From [Pantoea] beijingensis (GTDB lineage: Bacteria; Pseudomonadota; Gammaproteobacteria; Enterobacterales; Enterobacteriaceae), in the NCBI RefSeq assembly GCF_022647505.1, contig NZ_CP071409.1, positions 1,736,001 to 1,800,000 on the forward strand: 64,000 nt of DNA, written 5' to 3'. The notes under the pieces were generated by a model. It had not been told where the DNA came from. It was given only the letters and a program-made list of their open reading frames with translations, and did not search any database. Made by a program: the position numbers and the translations under genes. Position 1 is the stretch's first letter, and every line of letters begins with the position of its first letter. Shown here piece after piece: positions 31,523-41,263 of this stretch.

Positions 31523-32167
31523 ATGAACGAACTTACGAAATCCCCTCCTGAGGGCACATCGGCCCATGACATTATTTCGCGGATTGGTTCTCTTACGCGC
31601 ATGCTACGTGAAAGTCTCCGCGAGCTGGGGCTCGATCGTGCGATTGCAGAAGCCGCAGAAGCTATCCCTGATGCCCGAGACCGGCTTGATTATGTGGTAC
31701 AAATGACGGCACAAGCGGCCGAACGTGCACTGAACTGCGTTGAGGCTTCACAACCTCGTCAGACACAACTTGAAAGTGGTGCCAAAGCGCTGAAAATCCG
31801 CTGGGATGAGTGGTTTGAAAATCCCATCGACCTTGCTGATGCGCGTTCCCTGGTTTCAGATACGCGAGGTTATCTGGAATCCGTCCCCGTGCATACCGCG
31901 TTTACTAATGGCCAATTGCTGGAAATCATGATGGCGCAGGATTTCCAGGATCTTACCGGCCAGGTGATTAAACGTATGATGGATGTGATTCAGGAAATTG
32001 AACGTCAGCTACTGATGGTTCTTCTGGAGAACCTGCCGGAAGCAGGGGCGCGTCAGAAACAGGAAGGCAATAGTTTACTGAATGGCCCGCAGGTAAATGC
32101 CGCAGCCCCGGGCGTCGTGGCGAACCAGGATCAGGTCGATGACTTGCTGGATAGCCTCGGTTTTTAA
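31523..32167 (+). CDS. cheZ: CheY-P phosphatase CheZ
   Basis: Dephosphorylates CheY-P and so ends the tumbling signal. It is a 214-residue helical hairpin protein. The catalytic Gln lies in [16 protein letters not shown] and the C-terminal CheY-binding tail is [12 protein letters not shown]. Of the adjacent GTG 31520 and ATG 31523, I prefer the ATG because AAGGAG is then 5 bases away. It ends the cheRBYZ series. Confidence 0.96.
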   Translation: MNELTKSPPEGTSAHDIISRIGSLTRMLRESLRELGLDRAIAEAAEAIPDARDRLDYVVQMTAQAAERALNCVEASQPRQTQLESGAKALKIRWDEWFENPIDLADARSLVSDTRGYLESVPVHTAFTNGQLLEIMMAQDFQDLTGQVIKRMMDVIQEIERQLLMVLLENLPEAGARQKQEGNSLLNGPQVNAAAPGVVANQDQVDDLLDSLGF

Positions 32168-32297
32168 TCACATGGCAGGAGGCTTAACGCTTCCAAAATG
32201 AAAGCGATATACCCGCTGTACTTCAGGCTGCAGGTTTGTTAATTGCGTTATCGGGCGGGGTTCTGGCCGTGACAAAATAGCCTGCAGATCTGCCATC

Positions 32298-32320
32298 CGT
32301 AAAATAGCCGCCATTTTACG
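32298..32320. promoter_or_regulatory. Inverted repeat upstream of flhB, possible FlhDC-type operator
   Basis: CGTAAAAT and ATTTTACG form a perfect 8-bp inverted repeat around a GC-rich 7-base centre in the 229-base gap between cheZ and flhB. The AAATAGC core resembles FlhD4C2 half-sites (AAATAGCG), and E. coli flhB is a class II gene under FlhDC. The match is partial. Confidence 0.35.
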
Positions 32321-32396
32321 TTGTTACTCCCGCCATCAGTGCGCTCTCGTTTTGGCATGCTACTGATTGAAATCCCGCGTATGAAGGTTGGCTGTC

Positions 32397-33548
32397 GTGG
32401 CTCAAGACAGTGATGAGGAAAAAACAGAATCCCCCACCCCCCACCGGCTGGAGAAAGCACGCGAGGAGGGGCAGATCCCGCGCTCGCGCGAATTGACATC
32501 ACTGCTGATGTTGTTCACCGGTCTGATGATTTTGTGGTTGGGAGGCGAACCGATGGCTCGCCAACTGGCCGCCATGATCGCCTCAGGGTTGCAATTTGAC
32601 CACCGCATTATTAGCGATGACAAACAGAGCGTCCGGCATATCAGTAGCCTGTTGCTACAGGCCGTGTGGGCGCTGCTGCCTGTTATGAGCGGTCTTGTGC
32701 TGGTAGCTATCGCCGCGCCGATGATGCTGGGCGGCGTGGTGCTCAGCGGTAAAGCCATCAAGTTTGATATTGGTAAACTCAATCCACTCAAGGGACTGAA
32801 GCGGATGATTGCGGGCCAGGCCTGGGCTGAATTGCTGAAAGCTGTTCTGAAGGCGGTATTGGTATCGTCTGTAACCTGCGGATATCTGTGGCACCGTTGG
32901 CCAGAGATTATGCGATTGATCACCGAATCGCCGCTGACCGCGCTGGGTCACGCACTGAATACCCTGGCGGTATGCGGTCTGCTGATTCTGATGGGGCTTA
33001 TCCCAATGGTCAGCTTTGATGTGTTCTGGCAGCTGTATAGCTATTTTAAAGGCTTACGCATGACGCGGCAGGAAATTCGCGATGAATTTAAGCAGCAGGA
33101 GGGTGATCCGCATGTTAAAGGACGTATACGCCAGCAGATGCTTGCGACTGCACGACGGCGCATGATGGCAGATGTGCCCAAAGCGGATGTGATTGTCACC
33201 AACCCGACCCATTATTCAGTCGCGTTGCGGTATGACGAAAAGAAAATGAACGCACCGAAAGTGCTGGCAAAAGGCGCGGGTGAGATTGCGTTGCGTATCC
33301 GCGAAATTGGCCAGCAGCATCGTATCCCGGTGTTGGAGGCACCGCCGCTGGCTCGGGCGCTGTACCGGCATAGTGATATTGGTCAGGCGATTCCCGGCGT
33401 GCTCTATGCCGCCGTGGCGGAGGTGCTGGCGTGGGTATGGCAGTTGCGCCGTTGGAAAGTAGAAGGCGGCCTGATCCCGAAGAAACCTGAACATTTGCCG
33501 GTGCCGGAAGCACTGGATTTTGCTGGAGAGAAAAAAATTGATGGCTAA
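32397..33548 (+). CDS. flhB: Flagellar type III export protein FlhB
   Basis: Membrane component of the flagellar export gate that switches substrate from hook to filament by self-cleavage. It has 383 residues, four membrane segments (about 30-210) and a cytoplasmic domain with the cleavage motif NPTHYS near residue 269. The start is GTG 32397, which gives MAQDSDEEKTE in line with E. coli MSDESDDKTE; AAGG lies 9 bases before. A TTG 9 bases upstream is the only longer option. It overlaps flhA by 8 bases. Confidence 0.96.
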   Translation: MAQDSDEEKTESPTPHRLEKAREEGQIPRSRELTSLLMLFTGLMILWLGGEPMARQLAAMIASGLQFDHRIISDDKQSVRHISSLLLQAVWALLPVMSGLVLVAIAAPMMLGGVVLSGKAIKFDIGKLNPLKGLKRMIAGQAWAELLKAVLKAVLVSSVTCGYLWHRWPEIMRLITESPLTALGHALNTLAVCGLLILMGLIPMVSFDVFWQLYSYFKGLRMTRQEIRDEFKQQEGDPHVKGRIRQQMLATARRRMMADVPKADVIVTNPTHYSVALRYDEKKMNAPKVLAKGAGEIALRIREIGQQHRIPVLEAPPLARALYRHSDIGQAIPGVLYAAVAEVLAWVWQLRRWKVEGGLIPKKPEHLPVPEALDFAGEKKIDG

Positions 33549-35622
33549 TCTGGCCGCATTATTACGCTTACCGGGTGATTTTAAAAATACCCAATGGCAG
33601 GTACTTGCCGGGCCGGTACTGATCTTAATGATCTTATCGATGATGGTGTTGCCACTGCCGCCCTTTATCCTCGATTTGCTATTCACTTTCAATATTGCTT
33701 TGTCAATCATGGTGTTGCTGGTGGCAATGTTCACACAGCGTACGCTGGAATTTGCCGCTTTTCCGACGATTTTGCTGTTTTCAACCTTGCTTCGTCTGGC
33801 ACTGAACGTCGCCTCTACACGCATTATTTTACTGGAAGGGCATACGGGGGCAGGTGCCGCGGGTCGTGTTGTGGAAGCATTTGGCCATTTTCTGGTGGGC
33901 GGGAATTTCGCGATCGGCATCGTAGTCTTCATTATCCTGGTGATTATCAACTTTATGGTTATCACTAAAGGGGCCGGGCGCATTGCAGAGGTAGGCGCAC
34001 GCTTTGTACTTGATGGGATGCCAGGCAAACAGATGGCAATAGATGCCGATCTCAATGCGGGATTGATCGGCGAAGATGAGGCGAAGAAGCGTCGTTCGGA
34101 AGTTACGCAGGAAGCGGATTTTTACGGTTCAATGGATGGTGCCAGTAAATTTGTGCGTGGTGACGCCATCGCTGGCATCATGATTATGGTGATTAACGTT
34201 ATTGGCGGCTTACTGGTTGGGGTGATTCAGCACGGTCTGGATTTCAGCCATGCAGCAGAAACCTATACGCTGTTGACCATTGGTGATGGTCTGGTGGCAC
34301 AAATTCCCGCGCTGGTTATTTCGACCGCGGCAGGTGTTATTGTCACACGGGTGAGTACCGATCAGGACGTGGGCGAACAGATGGTTACGCAGCTGTTCAA
34401 CAACCCTCGAGTCATGATGTTAAGTGCGGCAGTTCTGGGGCTACTGGGGCTGGTACCGGGAATGCCTAATCTGGTATTCCTGCTATTTACTGCGGCACTG
34501 CTGGGGCTGGCCTGGTATATCCGTGGCAAAGAGATGAAACCAAAGGCGATAACGCAGATGGCGGTAAAACCTCAGGAAACGGCGACCTCAGTTGAGGCCT
34601 CCTGGACAGACGTGCAGTTGGAGGACTCGCTGGGGATGGAGGTGGGCTATCGCTTGATCCCCATGGTTGATTTCCAGCAGCAGGGCGAACTACTTGGACG
34701 CATCCGCAGTATTCGCAAAAAATTTGCCCAGGAAGTGGGTTTCTTACCTCCGGTGGTCCATATTCGCGACAATATGGAATTGCCGCCTGCTCGCTATCGC
34801 ATTTTGATGAAAGGGGTGGAAATTGGCAGTGGCGATGCATGGCCGGGACGCTGGATGGCGATCAATCCCGGCACAGCCGTGGGCTCGCTGCCGGGTGAGG
34901 TAACTGTCGATCCCGCGTTTGGGTTGGCCGCCGTCTGGATCGATAGCGTGTTAAAAGAACAGGCCCAAATTCAGGGCTTTACCGTGGTGGAAGCCAGTAC
35001 GGTGGTGGCAACGCACCTTAATCATCTGATTGGACAATACGCCAGTGAGCTTTTTGGTCGTCAGGAAGCGCAGCAATTACTGGATCGTGTTAGTCAGGAA
35101 ATGCCGAAATTAACCGAAGATCTGGTTCCGGGTGTCGTGACGTTAACAACGTTGCACAAGGTATTACAAAACCTGCTGTCCGAACGGGTATCGATTCGTG
35201 ATATGCGCACTATCATTGAAACGCTGACGGAGCATGCGCCGATACAAACCGATCCGCACGAGTTAACTTCGGTTGTTCGTGTGGCGCTGGGACGCGCAAT
35301 TACGCAGCAATGGTTCCCGGGCAGTGGTGAAGTTCAGGTTATTGGATTGGATACTGCGCTTGAAAGGTTGTTACTGCAGGCATTACAGGGCGGCGGTGGG
35401 TTAGAGCCAGGCCTTGCGGATCGGCTGCTGGAGCAGGCACAGCTGGCATTACAGCGTCAGGAGACACTGGGCGCGCCGCCGGTATTGCTCGTCAACCACC
35501 CGCTTCGCGCTTTACTGGCCCGCTTCCTGCGGCGGAATCTGCCACAGTTGATGGTCCTGTCGAACCTTGAACTGACCGACAACCGTGATATCCGCATGAC
35601 ATCAACCATTGGGGGACATTGA
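33541..35622 (+). CDS. flhA: Flagellar type III export protein FlhA
   Basis: Large subunit of the flagellar export gate, converting proton-motive force into protein export. It has 693 residues (692 in E. coli), eight membrane segments in the first 330, the very conserved FHIPEP-family loop (GAGRIAEVGARFVLDGMPGK) and a cytoplasmic ring-forming domain. ATG 33541 lies within the last codons of flhB. It ends in TGA overlapping the flhE ATG. Confidence 0.97.
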   Translation: MANLAALLRLPGDFKNTQWQVLAGPVLILMILSMMVLPLPPFILDLLFTFNIALSIMVLLVAMFTQRTLEFAAFPTILLFSTLLRLALNVASTRIILLEGHTGAGAAGRVVEAFGHFLVGGNFAIGIVVFIILVIINFMVITKGAGRIAEVGARFVLDGMPGKQMAIDADLNAGLIGEDEAKKRRSEVTQEADFYGSMDGASKFVRGDAIAGIMIMVINVIGGLLVGVIQHGLDFSHAAETYTLLTIGDGLVAQIPALVISTAAGVIVTRVSTDQDVGEQMVTQLFNNPRVMMLSAAVLGLLGLVPGMPNLVFLLFTAALLGLAWYIRGKEMKPKAITQMAVKPQETATSVEASWTDVQLEDSLGMEVGYRLIPMVDFQQQGELLGRIRSIRKKFAQEVGFLPPVVHIRDNMELPPARYRILMKGVEIGSGDAWPGRWMAINPGTAVGSLPGEVTVDPAFGLAAVWIDSVLKEQAQIQGFTVVEASTVVATHLNHLIGQYASELFGRQEAQQLLDRVSQEMPKLTEDLVPGVVTLTTLHKVLQNLLSERVSIRDMRTIIETLTEHAPIQTDPHELTSVVRVALGRAITQQWFPGSGEVQVIGLDTALERLLLQALQGGGGLEPGLADRLLEQAQLALQRQETLGAPPVLLVNHPLRALLARFLRRNLPQLMVLSNLELTDNRDIRMTSTIGGH

Positions 35623-36023
35623 TGCTGAAGCGCGTCGCGACGATGGTATGGCTACTGGGGCTTCCGGGAGCGGTGTCTGCGTCGGCGGGGGCATGGCAGG
35701 CCAGTGGTAGCGGTCCAGCCATCAGTTATCGCGGCGTTTCGGCCTCTTCCGCGAGTTTATCGCCATCTCAGACAGTGAGTGGTCAGATTACTGACGTTTT
35801 CTGGCGCTATCGTTTAACCGGCCCCACGCCAGCAGGACTACAGGTAAAACTCTGTTCCGGTACGCGCTGTGTCACGATTGAAGGAGCCAGCGGCGCGACC
35901 CGAGGATTAGCCGATGCAGATGCCAGCGGCAATGTACATTTTGTGTTTTATATCGAAGGTGCGGGACGGCTTTTTCCAGTATTTCGGGTATTAAGCCAGC
36001 AAGTTATGGTGAATTACCAGTAA
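35622..36023 (+). CDS. flhE: Flagellar protein FlhE
   Basis: Small periplasmic protein of 133 residues reported in enterobacteria to prevent proton leak through the flagellar export gate. A Sec signal peptide is visible (LKRVATMVWLLGLPGAVSASA, cleavage about residue 22). Two cysteines in CSGTRC may form a disulfide. The ATG overlaps the flhA stop. It is the last gene of flhBAE and converges on argS. Confidence 0.92.
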   Translation: MLKRVATMVWLLGLPGAVSASAGAWQASGSGPAISYRGVSASSASLSPSQTVSGQITDVFWRYRLTGPTPAGLQVKLCSGTRCVTIEGASGATRGLADADASGNVHFVFYIEGAGRLFPVFRVLSQQVMVNYQ

Positions 36024-36035
36024 ATTGAGGAGCGA

Positions 36036-36060
36036 GCAGGGGGCGAATGATCCCCCCTGC
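36036..36060. terminator. Hairpin between flhE and argS
   Basis: GCAGGGGG pairs perfectly with CCCCCTGC around a 9-base loop, midway between two convergent stop codons. There is no T run on either side; it is probably a two-way terminator or an mRNA-end hairpin. Confidence 0.55.
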
Positions 36061-36072
36061 GTGGCGCGGGTA

Positions 36073-37803
36073 TTACATGCGTTCGACGGTTTCGATACCG
36101 AGCGTATCAAGGCCTTGCTTCAGTGTCTTCGCCGTTAGCAAAGCGAGTTTCAGACGGCTCTGGCGAATGGTTTCATCGTCAGCTGTCAGTATCGGGCAGT
36201 GTTCGTAAAAACCAGAGAACAGTCCTGCCAGGTCATACAAGTAGGCGCACATAATATGCGGCATGCCGTCCCGGGCGACCTGAAGGATCGTCTCTTCAAA
36301 CTGCAATAGTCGGGTAGCTAAGGCTGCTTCACGCTCTTCACCAATTTTGGTATCGCCAGTCACACCGGATAAATCAATCCCGGCCTTACGGAACACGGAA
36401 AGCACGCGAGTGTAGGCATACTGCATGTAAGGCGCGGTATTCCCCTCAAATGCCAGCATATTATCCCAGTCGAAAATATAATCCGTCGTGCGGCTTTTGG
36501 ACAAATCAGCATATTTGACCGCGCCAATGCCGACGGTATTCGCCAGCGCCGCAAGTTCATCGGCTGGCATCTCAGGATTTTTATCAGCAACCAGCTTAGT
36601 CGCGCGTTCAACGGCCTCATCCAGCAGATCGGAGAGCTTAATGGTGCCGCCAGAACGTGTTTTAAACGGACGGCCATCTTTGCCCAGCATCATGCCAAAC
36701 ATGTGGTGTTCCAGCGGTACCGAGTCAGGGACATAACCTGCTTTGCGCACGATGGTCCATGCCTGCATTAAATGCTGGTGTTGACGCGAGTCGATATAAT
36801 AAAGGATGCGGTCAGCGTGTAGCGTTTCATAACGGTACTTCGCACAGGCGATGTCTGTGGTGGTGTAAAGATAGCCGCCATCCTTTTTCTGAATGATGAC
36901 ACCCATCGGCTCACCTTCCTTGTTTTTGAACTCCTCAAGGAAAACCACGGTGGCGCCTTCACTCTCAACGGCTAAACCTTTTGCTTTCAGGTCAGCAACG
37001 ATACCCGGTAGCATATCGTTATAAAGGCTTTCACCCATCACATCATTGCGGGTGAGCGTGACGTTTAACCGGTCATAAATTTTCTGGTTCTGCGTCATGG
37101 TGATGTCAACCAGCTTTTTCCACATGGTGCGGCAATATTCGTCGCCACCCTGTAGCTTGACGACATAATGACGAGCCCGTTGTGCAAAGTCTTCATCCTC
37201 ATCGTAGGCCTTTTTCGCTTCGCGATAAAAACCTTCCAAATCGGCGAGGGCAATATCGCCCTGCTGTTCGTTCTGCTGCTTTTCCAGAAACGCGATTAAC
37301 ATACCAAACTGGGTGCCCCAGTCGCCCACATGGTTAGCTCGGATGACCTTATGTCCGAGGAACTCATGAGTACGCGCCGCTGCGTCACCAATGATGGTTG
37401 AACGTACATGACCGACGTGCATTTCTTTTGCAACGTTAGGTGCCGAATAGTCAATAACTATCGTTTGTGGAGGAAGTGTCGCAACGCCAAGACGTGGTGA
37501 ACTCACGGCGAGATCGATCTGCCGGGAGAGCCAGTAATGGTCGAGAAAAATATTGATGAAGCCAGGTCCGGCGATTTCAACTTTGCTGGCAATTCCATTC
37601 AGATCGAGATGTTGTAACACCTGCTCAGCCAGTTGTCGTGGTGGTTGCCCTAGTTTTTTTGCTACGGCCATAATACCGTTTGCCTGGTAATCACCAAACT
37701 GGACTTTAGCCGACTGGCGAACCTGGGGTTCGCTTTCTGCTGGCGCACCGACAGCGATCATCGCCTGACTGACTTTTTCTGAAAGAAGGGCCTGAATATT
37801 CAC
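36073..37803 (-). CDS. argS: Arginyl-tRNA synthetase
   Basis: Class I synthetase charging tRNA-Arg. It has 576 residues (577 in E. coli). The N-terminal tRNA D-loop-binding domain (1-105), the HIGH-type motif HVGHVRS (about 130) and the C-terminal helical DALR domain are intact; a canonical KMSKS is absent, which is usual in this branch. The start is GTG with AAGG 7 bases away. A short arginine-rich ORF and an intrinsic terminator lie immediately upstream, suggesting attenuation. Confidence 0.97.
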   Translation of the reverse strand: MNIQALLSEKVSQAMIAVGAPAESEPQVRQSAKVQFGDYQANGIMAVAKKLGQPPRQLAEQVLQHLDLNGIASKVEIAGPGFINIFLDHYWLSRQIDLAVSSPRLGVATLPPQTIVIDYSAPNVAKEMHVGHVRSTIIGDAAARTHEFLGHKVIRANHVGDWGTQFGMLIAFLEKQQNEQQGDIALADLEGFYREAKKAYDEDEDFAQRARHYVVKLQGGDEYCRTMWKKLVDITMTQNQKIYDRLNVTLTRNDVMGESLYNDMLPGIVADLKAKGLAVESEGATVVFLEEFKNKEGEPMGVIIQKKDGGYLYTTTDIACAKYRYETLHADRILYYIDSRQHQHLMQAWTIVRKAGYVPDSVPLEHHMFGMMLGKDGRPFKTRSGGTIKLSDLLDEAVERATKLVADKNPEMPADELAALANTVGIGAVKYADLSKSRTTDYIFDWDNMLAFEGNTAPYMQYAYTRVLSVFRKAGIDLSGVTGDTKIGEEREAALATRLLQFEETILQVARDGMPHIMCAYLYDLAGLFSGFYEHCPILTADDETIRQSRLKLALLTAKTLKQGLDTLGIETVERM

Positions 37804-37821
37804 CGAGTTACCTTAATAAGC

Positions 37822-37878
37822 TTAAAAAGCCCGTCTACGAACAGAACGGGCCAATGTCCTCGCCGCACCTGACAGCAT
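37822..37878 (-). CDS. Arginine-rich leader peptide of argS (candidate)
   Basis: An 18-codon ORF, MLSGAARTLARSVRRRAF, lies 18 bases upstream of argS. Five of 18 codons are Arg (AGG, CGT, CGT, AGA, CGG), three of them consecutive, including rare AGG, AGA and CGG. The last codons lie inside the terminator hairpin. Its ATG overlaps the stop of a 5-codon ORF (MYNIF, ATG at 37895), so the two could be coupled. Neither has a clear ribosome site, which is the main weakness. Confidence 0.5.
   Translation of the reverse strand: MLSGAARTLARSVRRRAF
37824..37852 (-). terminator. Terminator/attenuator in the argS leader
   Basis: On the minus strand GCCCG pairs with CGGGC and TCT with AGA across a small bulge, followed at once by TTTTT, ending about 20 bases before the argS start codon. 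A terminator placed between promoter and coding region, overlapping an arginine-rich ORF, is the layout of a transcription attenuator. Confidence 0.65.
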
Positions 37879-37919
37879 CAGAAGATGTTGTACATAGCGC
37901 GGCGGAAAAGAAGGGTAAA

Positions 37920-37948
37920 AGTATACTGTATTTGTTGTAAGCCGTCAG
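37920..37948 (-). promoter_or_regulatory. Probable argS promoter
   Basis: On the minus strand CTGACG and TATACT are separated by exactly 17 bases. Transcription would start about 110 bases before argS, leaving room for the leader ORFs and terminator. Confidence 0.55.
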
Positions 37949-38100
37949 TAGGCGTGGAACGCGGAAATATGGGCTGGGCAGGTTTCAACCAATATCCCCG
38001 CACCTTTTTGTGGCAAATGCATCAACTGACTCGACTCCCCGGCCAAGGTAATGCGTTTGCATATTACCGTCTAACACGAAACAGTATGTATACCTGCCGT

Positions 38101-38223
38101 TTAACGGCGGCGAAGATGGCGGTGTGGGTGGTTAATCGTTTTACTATTACGTGCTTGCACGTGACGAATAACAGCGAAAGCCATCAGCGCAATCAGAACT
38201 GCGATAATAAGTAACGTAAGCAT
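38101..38223 (-). CDS. Small single-pass membrane protein, 40 residues
   Basis: A 40-codon ORF beginning MLTLLIIAVLIALMAFAVI: one membrane helix (residues 2-19) followed by a basic tail with His and Arg (HPHRHLRRR). The ribosome site AGGA is 8 bases before the ATG, and the frame is clean. It fits the class of tiny stress-related membrane proteins in enterobacteria. I cannot name it. It lies upstream of argS on the same strand; a GCCGTTTAACGGC palindrome overlaps its stop. Confidence 0.6.
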   Translation of the reverse strand: MLTLLIIAVLIALMAFAVIRHVQARNSKTINHPHRHLRRR

Positions 38224-38530
38224 ATTGCTATTCCTGATATGATGGTAATAACAAACCTATAAGAAAGCTGGTTAATATTCAATCAACTCTCTTTAATTAG
38301 GAATTACCTTATTTCATCCATAAAAATCATAATAAACAAAAGGTTGTGTTTTGTTTATAAAAACAAAAATTGTGCCGTACCGCTCTAAAATAGACATGTA
38401 TTGGGTAATTAATGCATATTTATAAATAAAAATAACGTTAGCAGAGTATTTAATCCATTAAATGGCCTCCCTTCACCTAAAGTGGTGCTGTCATTGATGA
38501 ATAAAAGTAAAGTAAATATAAGGAGACTCC
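38224..38530. other. AT-rich gap between the 40-residue protein and yecM
   Basis: A strongly AT-rich stretch with no ORF I can support. It must hold divergent promoters for the small protein and yecM. GTTTTGTTTATAAAAACAAAA near 38350 could form a weak hairpin. Confidence 0.5.
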
Positions 38531-39097
38531 ATGTTGTTATGGAATCAAGTCGGAGAGTTAAAGGATCTGGTAAATGATCTGCCTCGCTTTGAGCAGGCAT
38601 TGACCGATCTTGCTGAAACCCTGGGGATAAATTTAAGCACCCTGGAGGCGGACCATATCTCCGTACGCTGTCATCAAAACACAACGGCAGAGCGGTGGAA
38701 GCAAGGCTTGTCCCAAATTGCCACCCTGTTTTCTGAAAATGAAATTAAGGGGCGCCCCATCTGCTTATTTGAGCTGGCTCAGCCATTAGTCGTGGGGCCG
38801 TGGCAGTTAAACGTCGTTGAACTCCCCTGGCCAGGAAATACGCTTTATCGCCATGAAGGATGGGAACACGTTGAAATTGTGCTGCGAGGCGAGGCGGAAA
38901 CGCTGGGGGCGCGCGCTTTAGCATTGTTATCAGACGAGGGGCTCGCGCAACGCCACATTTCAGTAAAGACCCGTTCACCCAAGGGTGAGGGCGAGCGTTT
39001 ACCTAATCCGACACTGGCCGTGACGGACGGAAATATAACCATCAAGTTCCATCCCTGGAGCCTGAAGGAAATTGTTGCCAGCGAACGGGATCAATAA
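38531..39097 (+). CDS. yecM: YecM, VOC-superfamily protein of unknown function
   Basis: A 188-residue protein matching E. coli YecM in length and pattern. It has the fold of vicinal-oxygen-chelate metalloenzymes (HISVRCHQN, WEHVEIVL, HISVKTRSP supply the usual metal-ligand positions), but no reaction is known. The start ATG follows AAGGAGACTCC. Its stop codon directly abuts the stop codon of the convergent lyase gene, with no base between. Confidence 0.88.
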   Translation: MLLWNQVGELKDLVNDLPRFEQALTDLAETLGINLSTLEADHISVRCHQNTTAERWKQGLSQIATLFSENEIKGRPICLFELAQPLVVGPWQLNVVELPWPGNTLYRHEGWEHVEIVLRGEAETLGARALALLSDEGLAQRHISVKTRSPKGEGERLPNPTLAVTDGNITIKFHPWSLKEIVASERDQ

Positions 39098-40240
39098 CTA
39101 AAGGCTGGCAATCGCGCGTGTCATTCGCTGAAGAGCCTCCTGCAGCGTGGCACGCGTGCAGCCAAAGTTGAAGCGAATAAAACCATCGTCGCCAAAGTCA
39201 CGGCCCGGCGAGAATCCGAGCCCATGCTCTTCAAAGAATGACGCCGGATTAGTGAGGGCCAGTTTCTTCACATCAATCCAACCCAGATAGGTCGCTTCGG
39301 GTGAGCTCATGGTTAATCCCGGCATGGCATTGACGGCATCCACCAGCATATCGCGGTTAACTCTCAGATAATCAAGTTGTGCGTCGAGCCAGCTCTGCCC
39401 GTCTCGCCATGCTGCCGTGGCGGCGACCAGCGCAAGTACATCAACACCCGGCACGATGCCCTGACGCGCGGTATTGAAACGCTGGCGCAGTTCTTTATTA
39501 GGAATAATGGCGATGGAGGCACCGAGACCGGCGATATTAAAGGTTTTTGACGGAGAGGTCAGGGTGATGGATCGCTGTGCGGCATCTTCACTGAGAGCGG
39601 CAAAAGGAATATGGCGAGCACCGGGCTCAAGCAACAAATCACAGTGGATTTCATCCGAGCAGACGATTAAATCATGGCGCTGAGCAAAGCGTAATTGCGC
39701 TTCAAGCTCCTCCTGACGATAGGCTGTGCCGCCAGGATTTTGTGGATTGCACAACATTAAAAGTTTTTCGTTACCGCTGAGCTGTTGTTCAGTGGCGGCC
39801 AAATCCATCAACCAGCGACCGGCCTCAAGATGCATCTGTATATTCAACTGGCTGCGCTGCGCCCAGGAGGCGGAGAGGCGAAATGGAGGATAAATTGGCG
39901 TTGGGGCCAGCGTTCCCTGGTTCGGTGAAGTAAAAGCGCGAACACTGAGGTTAAGCCCGCTGATAACCCCCGGCAATAAGACAATCCAGTCCGCTTCAAC
40001 CTGCCAGTTATAGCGCTCTGCCATACGCTGAATAACCACCTCAATCAGCTCATGCGGTGTATCGCCATAACCAAATACGCCATGATTTATGCGTTGTTGT
40101 AGCGCGTCAATAATGCAGTCTGGTGAGCGAAAATCTGTATCTGCGACCCACAGAGGCAGTACGTCGCGGTCGCCATATTTATTCCATTTAATACTATCGC
40201 TGTGACCCCGGTCTATCCGTTGGTCAAAATTGGGTGCCAT
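39098..40240 (-). CDS. PatB/MalY-type cystathionine beta-lyase (PLP-dependent)
   Basis: A fold-type I PLP enzyme of 380 residues. The signature DVLPLWVADTDFRSP at the N-terminus, CNPQNPGG, CSDEIHCDL and the PLP lysine in SPSKTFNIAGLG place it in the MalY/PatB group, which cleaves cystathionine or other C-S bonds. E. coli MalY also represses the maltose system; whether this protein does is unknown. Start ATG 40240 replaces a much longer open frame that runs over the promoter. It is divergent from cutC, 87 bases apart. E. coli has no such gene at this locus. Confidence 0.85.
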   Translation of the reverse strand: MAPNFDQRIDRGHSDSIKWNKYGDRDVLPLWVADTDFRSPDCIIDALQQRINHGVFGYGDTPHELIEVVIQRMAERYNWQVEADWIVLLPGVISGLNLSVRAFTSPNQGTLAPTPIYPPFRLSASWAQRSQLNIQMHLEAGRWLMDLAATEQQLSGNEKLLMLCNPQNPGGTAYRQEELEAQLRFAQRHDLIVCSDEIHCDLLLEPGARHIPFAALSEDAAQRSITLTSPSKTFNIAGLGASIAIIPNKELRQRFNTARQGIVPGVDVLALVAATAAWRDGQSWLDAQLDYLRVNRDMLVDAVNAMPGLTMSSPEATYLGWIDVKKLALTNPASFFEEHGLGFSPGRDFGDDGFIRFNFGCTRATLQEALQRMTRAIASL

Positions 40241-40327
40241 GATTAAAAATCCCGTTAATATTACCTGTAATGCCAGCCTACCCGAGAAATGAACAACCAG
40301 CCAGCAGTCATTAAACAGGAGGATGAT

Positions 40328-41080
40328 ATGACAAAACTGGAAGTATGCTGCTATGGAGTGGAGTGCGCCCTTACTGCGCAACAGGCCGGTGCGGATCGCA
40401 TTGAACTCTGTGCTGCCCCGAAAGAAGGGGGGTTGACGCCCTCAGCGGGAATGCTGAAAGCGGCACGTGAGAACGTATCAATACCGGTTCATCCTATCGT
40501 GCGTCCGCGCGGGGGCGATTTCTGCTATACCCCGATCGAATTTGCCGCGATGAAGTCGGATGTTGCGTATATCCGCGAACTGGGATTCCCTGGCGTTGTA
40601 GTGGGAATGCTGGACGAGGATGCGCGCATTAATATGACCCAAATGCGGCAAATTATGGCGCTGTGTGGCGGTATGGCCGTGACCTTTCACCGAGCATTTG
40701 ATATGTGCCACAACCCGAAGCGTGCTCTGGAAGAGTTAACCGATTTGGGTGTGGCCCGCATCCTGACATCCGGTCAGCAACAAAGTGCTGAAAGCGGTAT
40801 TGCGTTACTTAAGGAACTAACTCATGGCAGTGAGGGTCCAATAATTATGGCAGGTGCGGGGGTGCGTTTAAGCAACTTGCAGAAGTTTCTTGATGCGGGT
40901 ATTCATGAGGTCCATAGTTCGGCGAGTCGTCTGATTCCTTCCCCGATGCGCTATCGTAAAGCCGGCGTTTCGATGTGCTCTGACGCCGAGAACGATGAGT
41001 TTAGCCGCTATTGCGTTGATGGTGATGTCGTCGAAGCGATGAAGGGCATTATCTCAATGAGCGCCAAAAGAGTGGCCTGA
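40328..41080 (+). CDS. cutC: CutC family protein
   Basis: A 250-residue TIM-barrel protein equal to E. coli CutC (248). It was first described as a copper-homeostasis protein, though that role is disputed. Hallmarks are [40 protein letters not shown] and TFHRAFDM. The start follows CAGGAGGATGAT; the frame upstream to 40289 overlaps the divergent promoter and is not used. A terminator follows. Confidence 0.93.
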   Translation: MTKLEVCCYGVECALTAQQAGADRIELCAAPKEGGLTPSAGMLKAARENVSIPVHPIVRPRGGDFCYTPIEFAAMKSDVAYIRELGFPGVVVGMLDEDARINMTQMRQIMALCGGMAVTFHRAFDMCHNPKRALEELTDLGVARILTSGQQQSAESGIALLKELTHGSEGPIIMAGAGVRLSNLQKFLDAGIHEVHSSASRLIPSPMRYRKAGVSMCSDAENDEFSRYCVDGDVVEAMKGIISMSAKRVA

Positions 41081-41142
41081 TCGACAACCAGTTTTGCCGC
41101 ACAGCACGCCGTTATATCGACGTGATGTTTGCAAGTACCAAG

Positions 41143-41169
41143 CCCCAGCACATTGTTGGGGTTTTTTTT
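41143..41169 (+). terminator. Terminator of cutC
   Basis: CCCCAGC pairs with GTTGGGG (one G-T pair) around a 5-base loop and runs into eight T. Confidence 0.88.
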
Positions 41170-41263
41170 GACCAAGATGGAAGCGTTAAATTGAGGGATC
41201 CAACTCACCGGACTAAACGGTAGTGTGGTGGTGCCTTGCCGGCACGTGCAGTTGAGCTTGTCG

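Noticed and set aside
36073..37803. Missing KMSKS motif in ArgS as a possible defect
   Set aside because: Many arginyl-tRNA synthetases, including that of E. coli, lack a canonical KMSKS; the rest of the protein is intact.
37885..38214. 109-residue plus-strand ORF upstream of yecM
   Set aside because: It is antisense to the argS leader and the 40-residue membrane protein, with irregular composition and no ribosome site.
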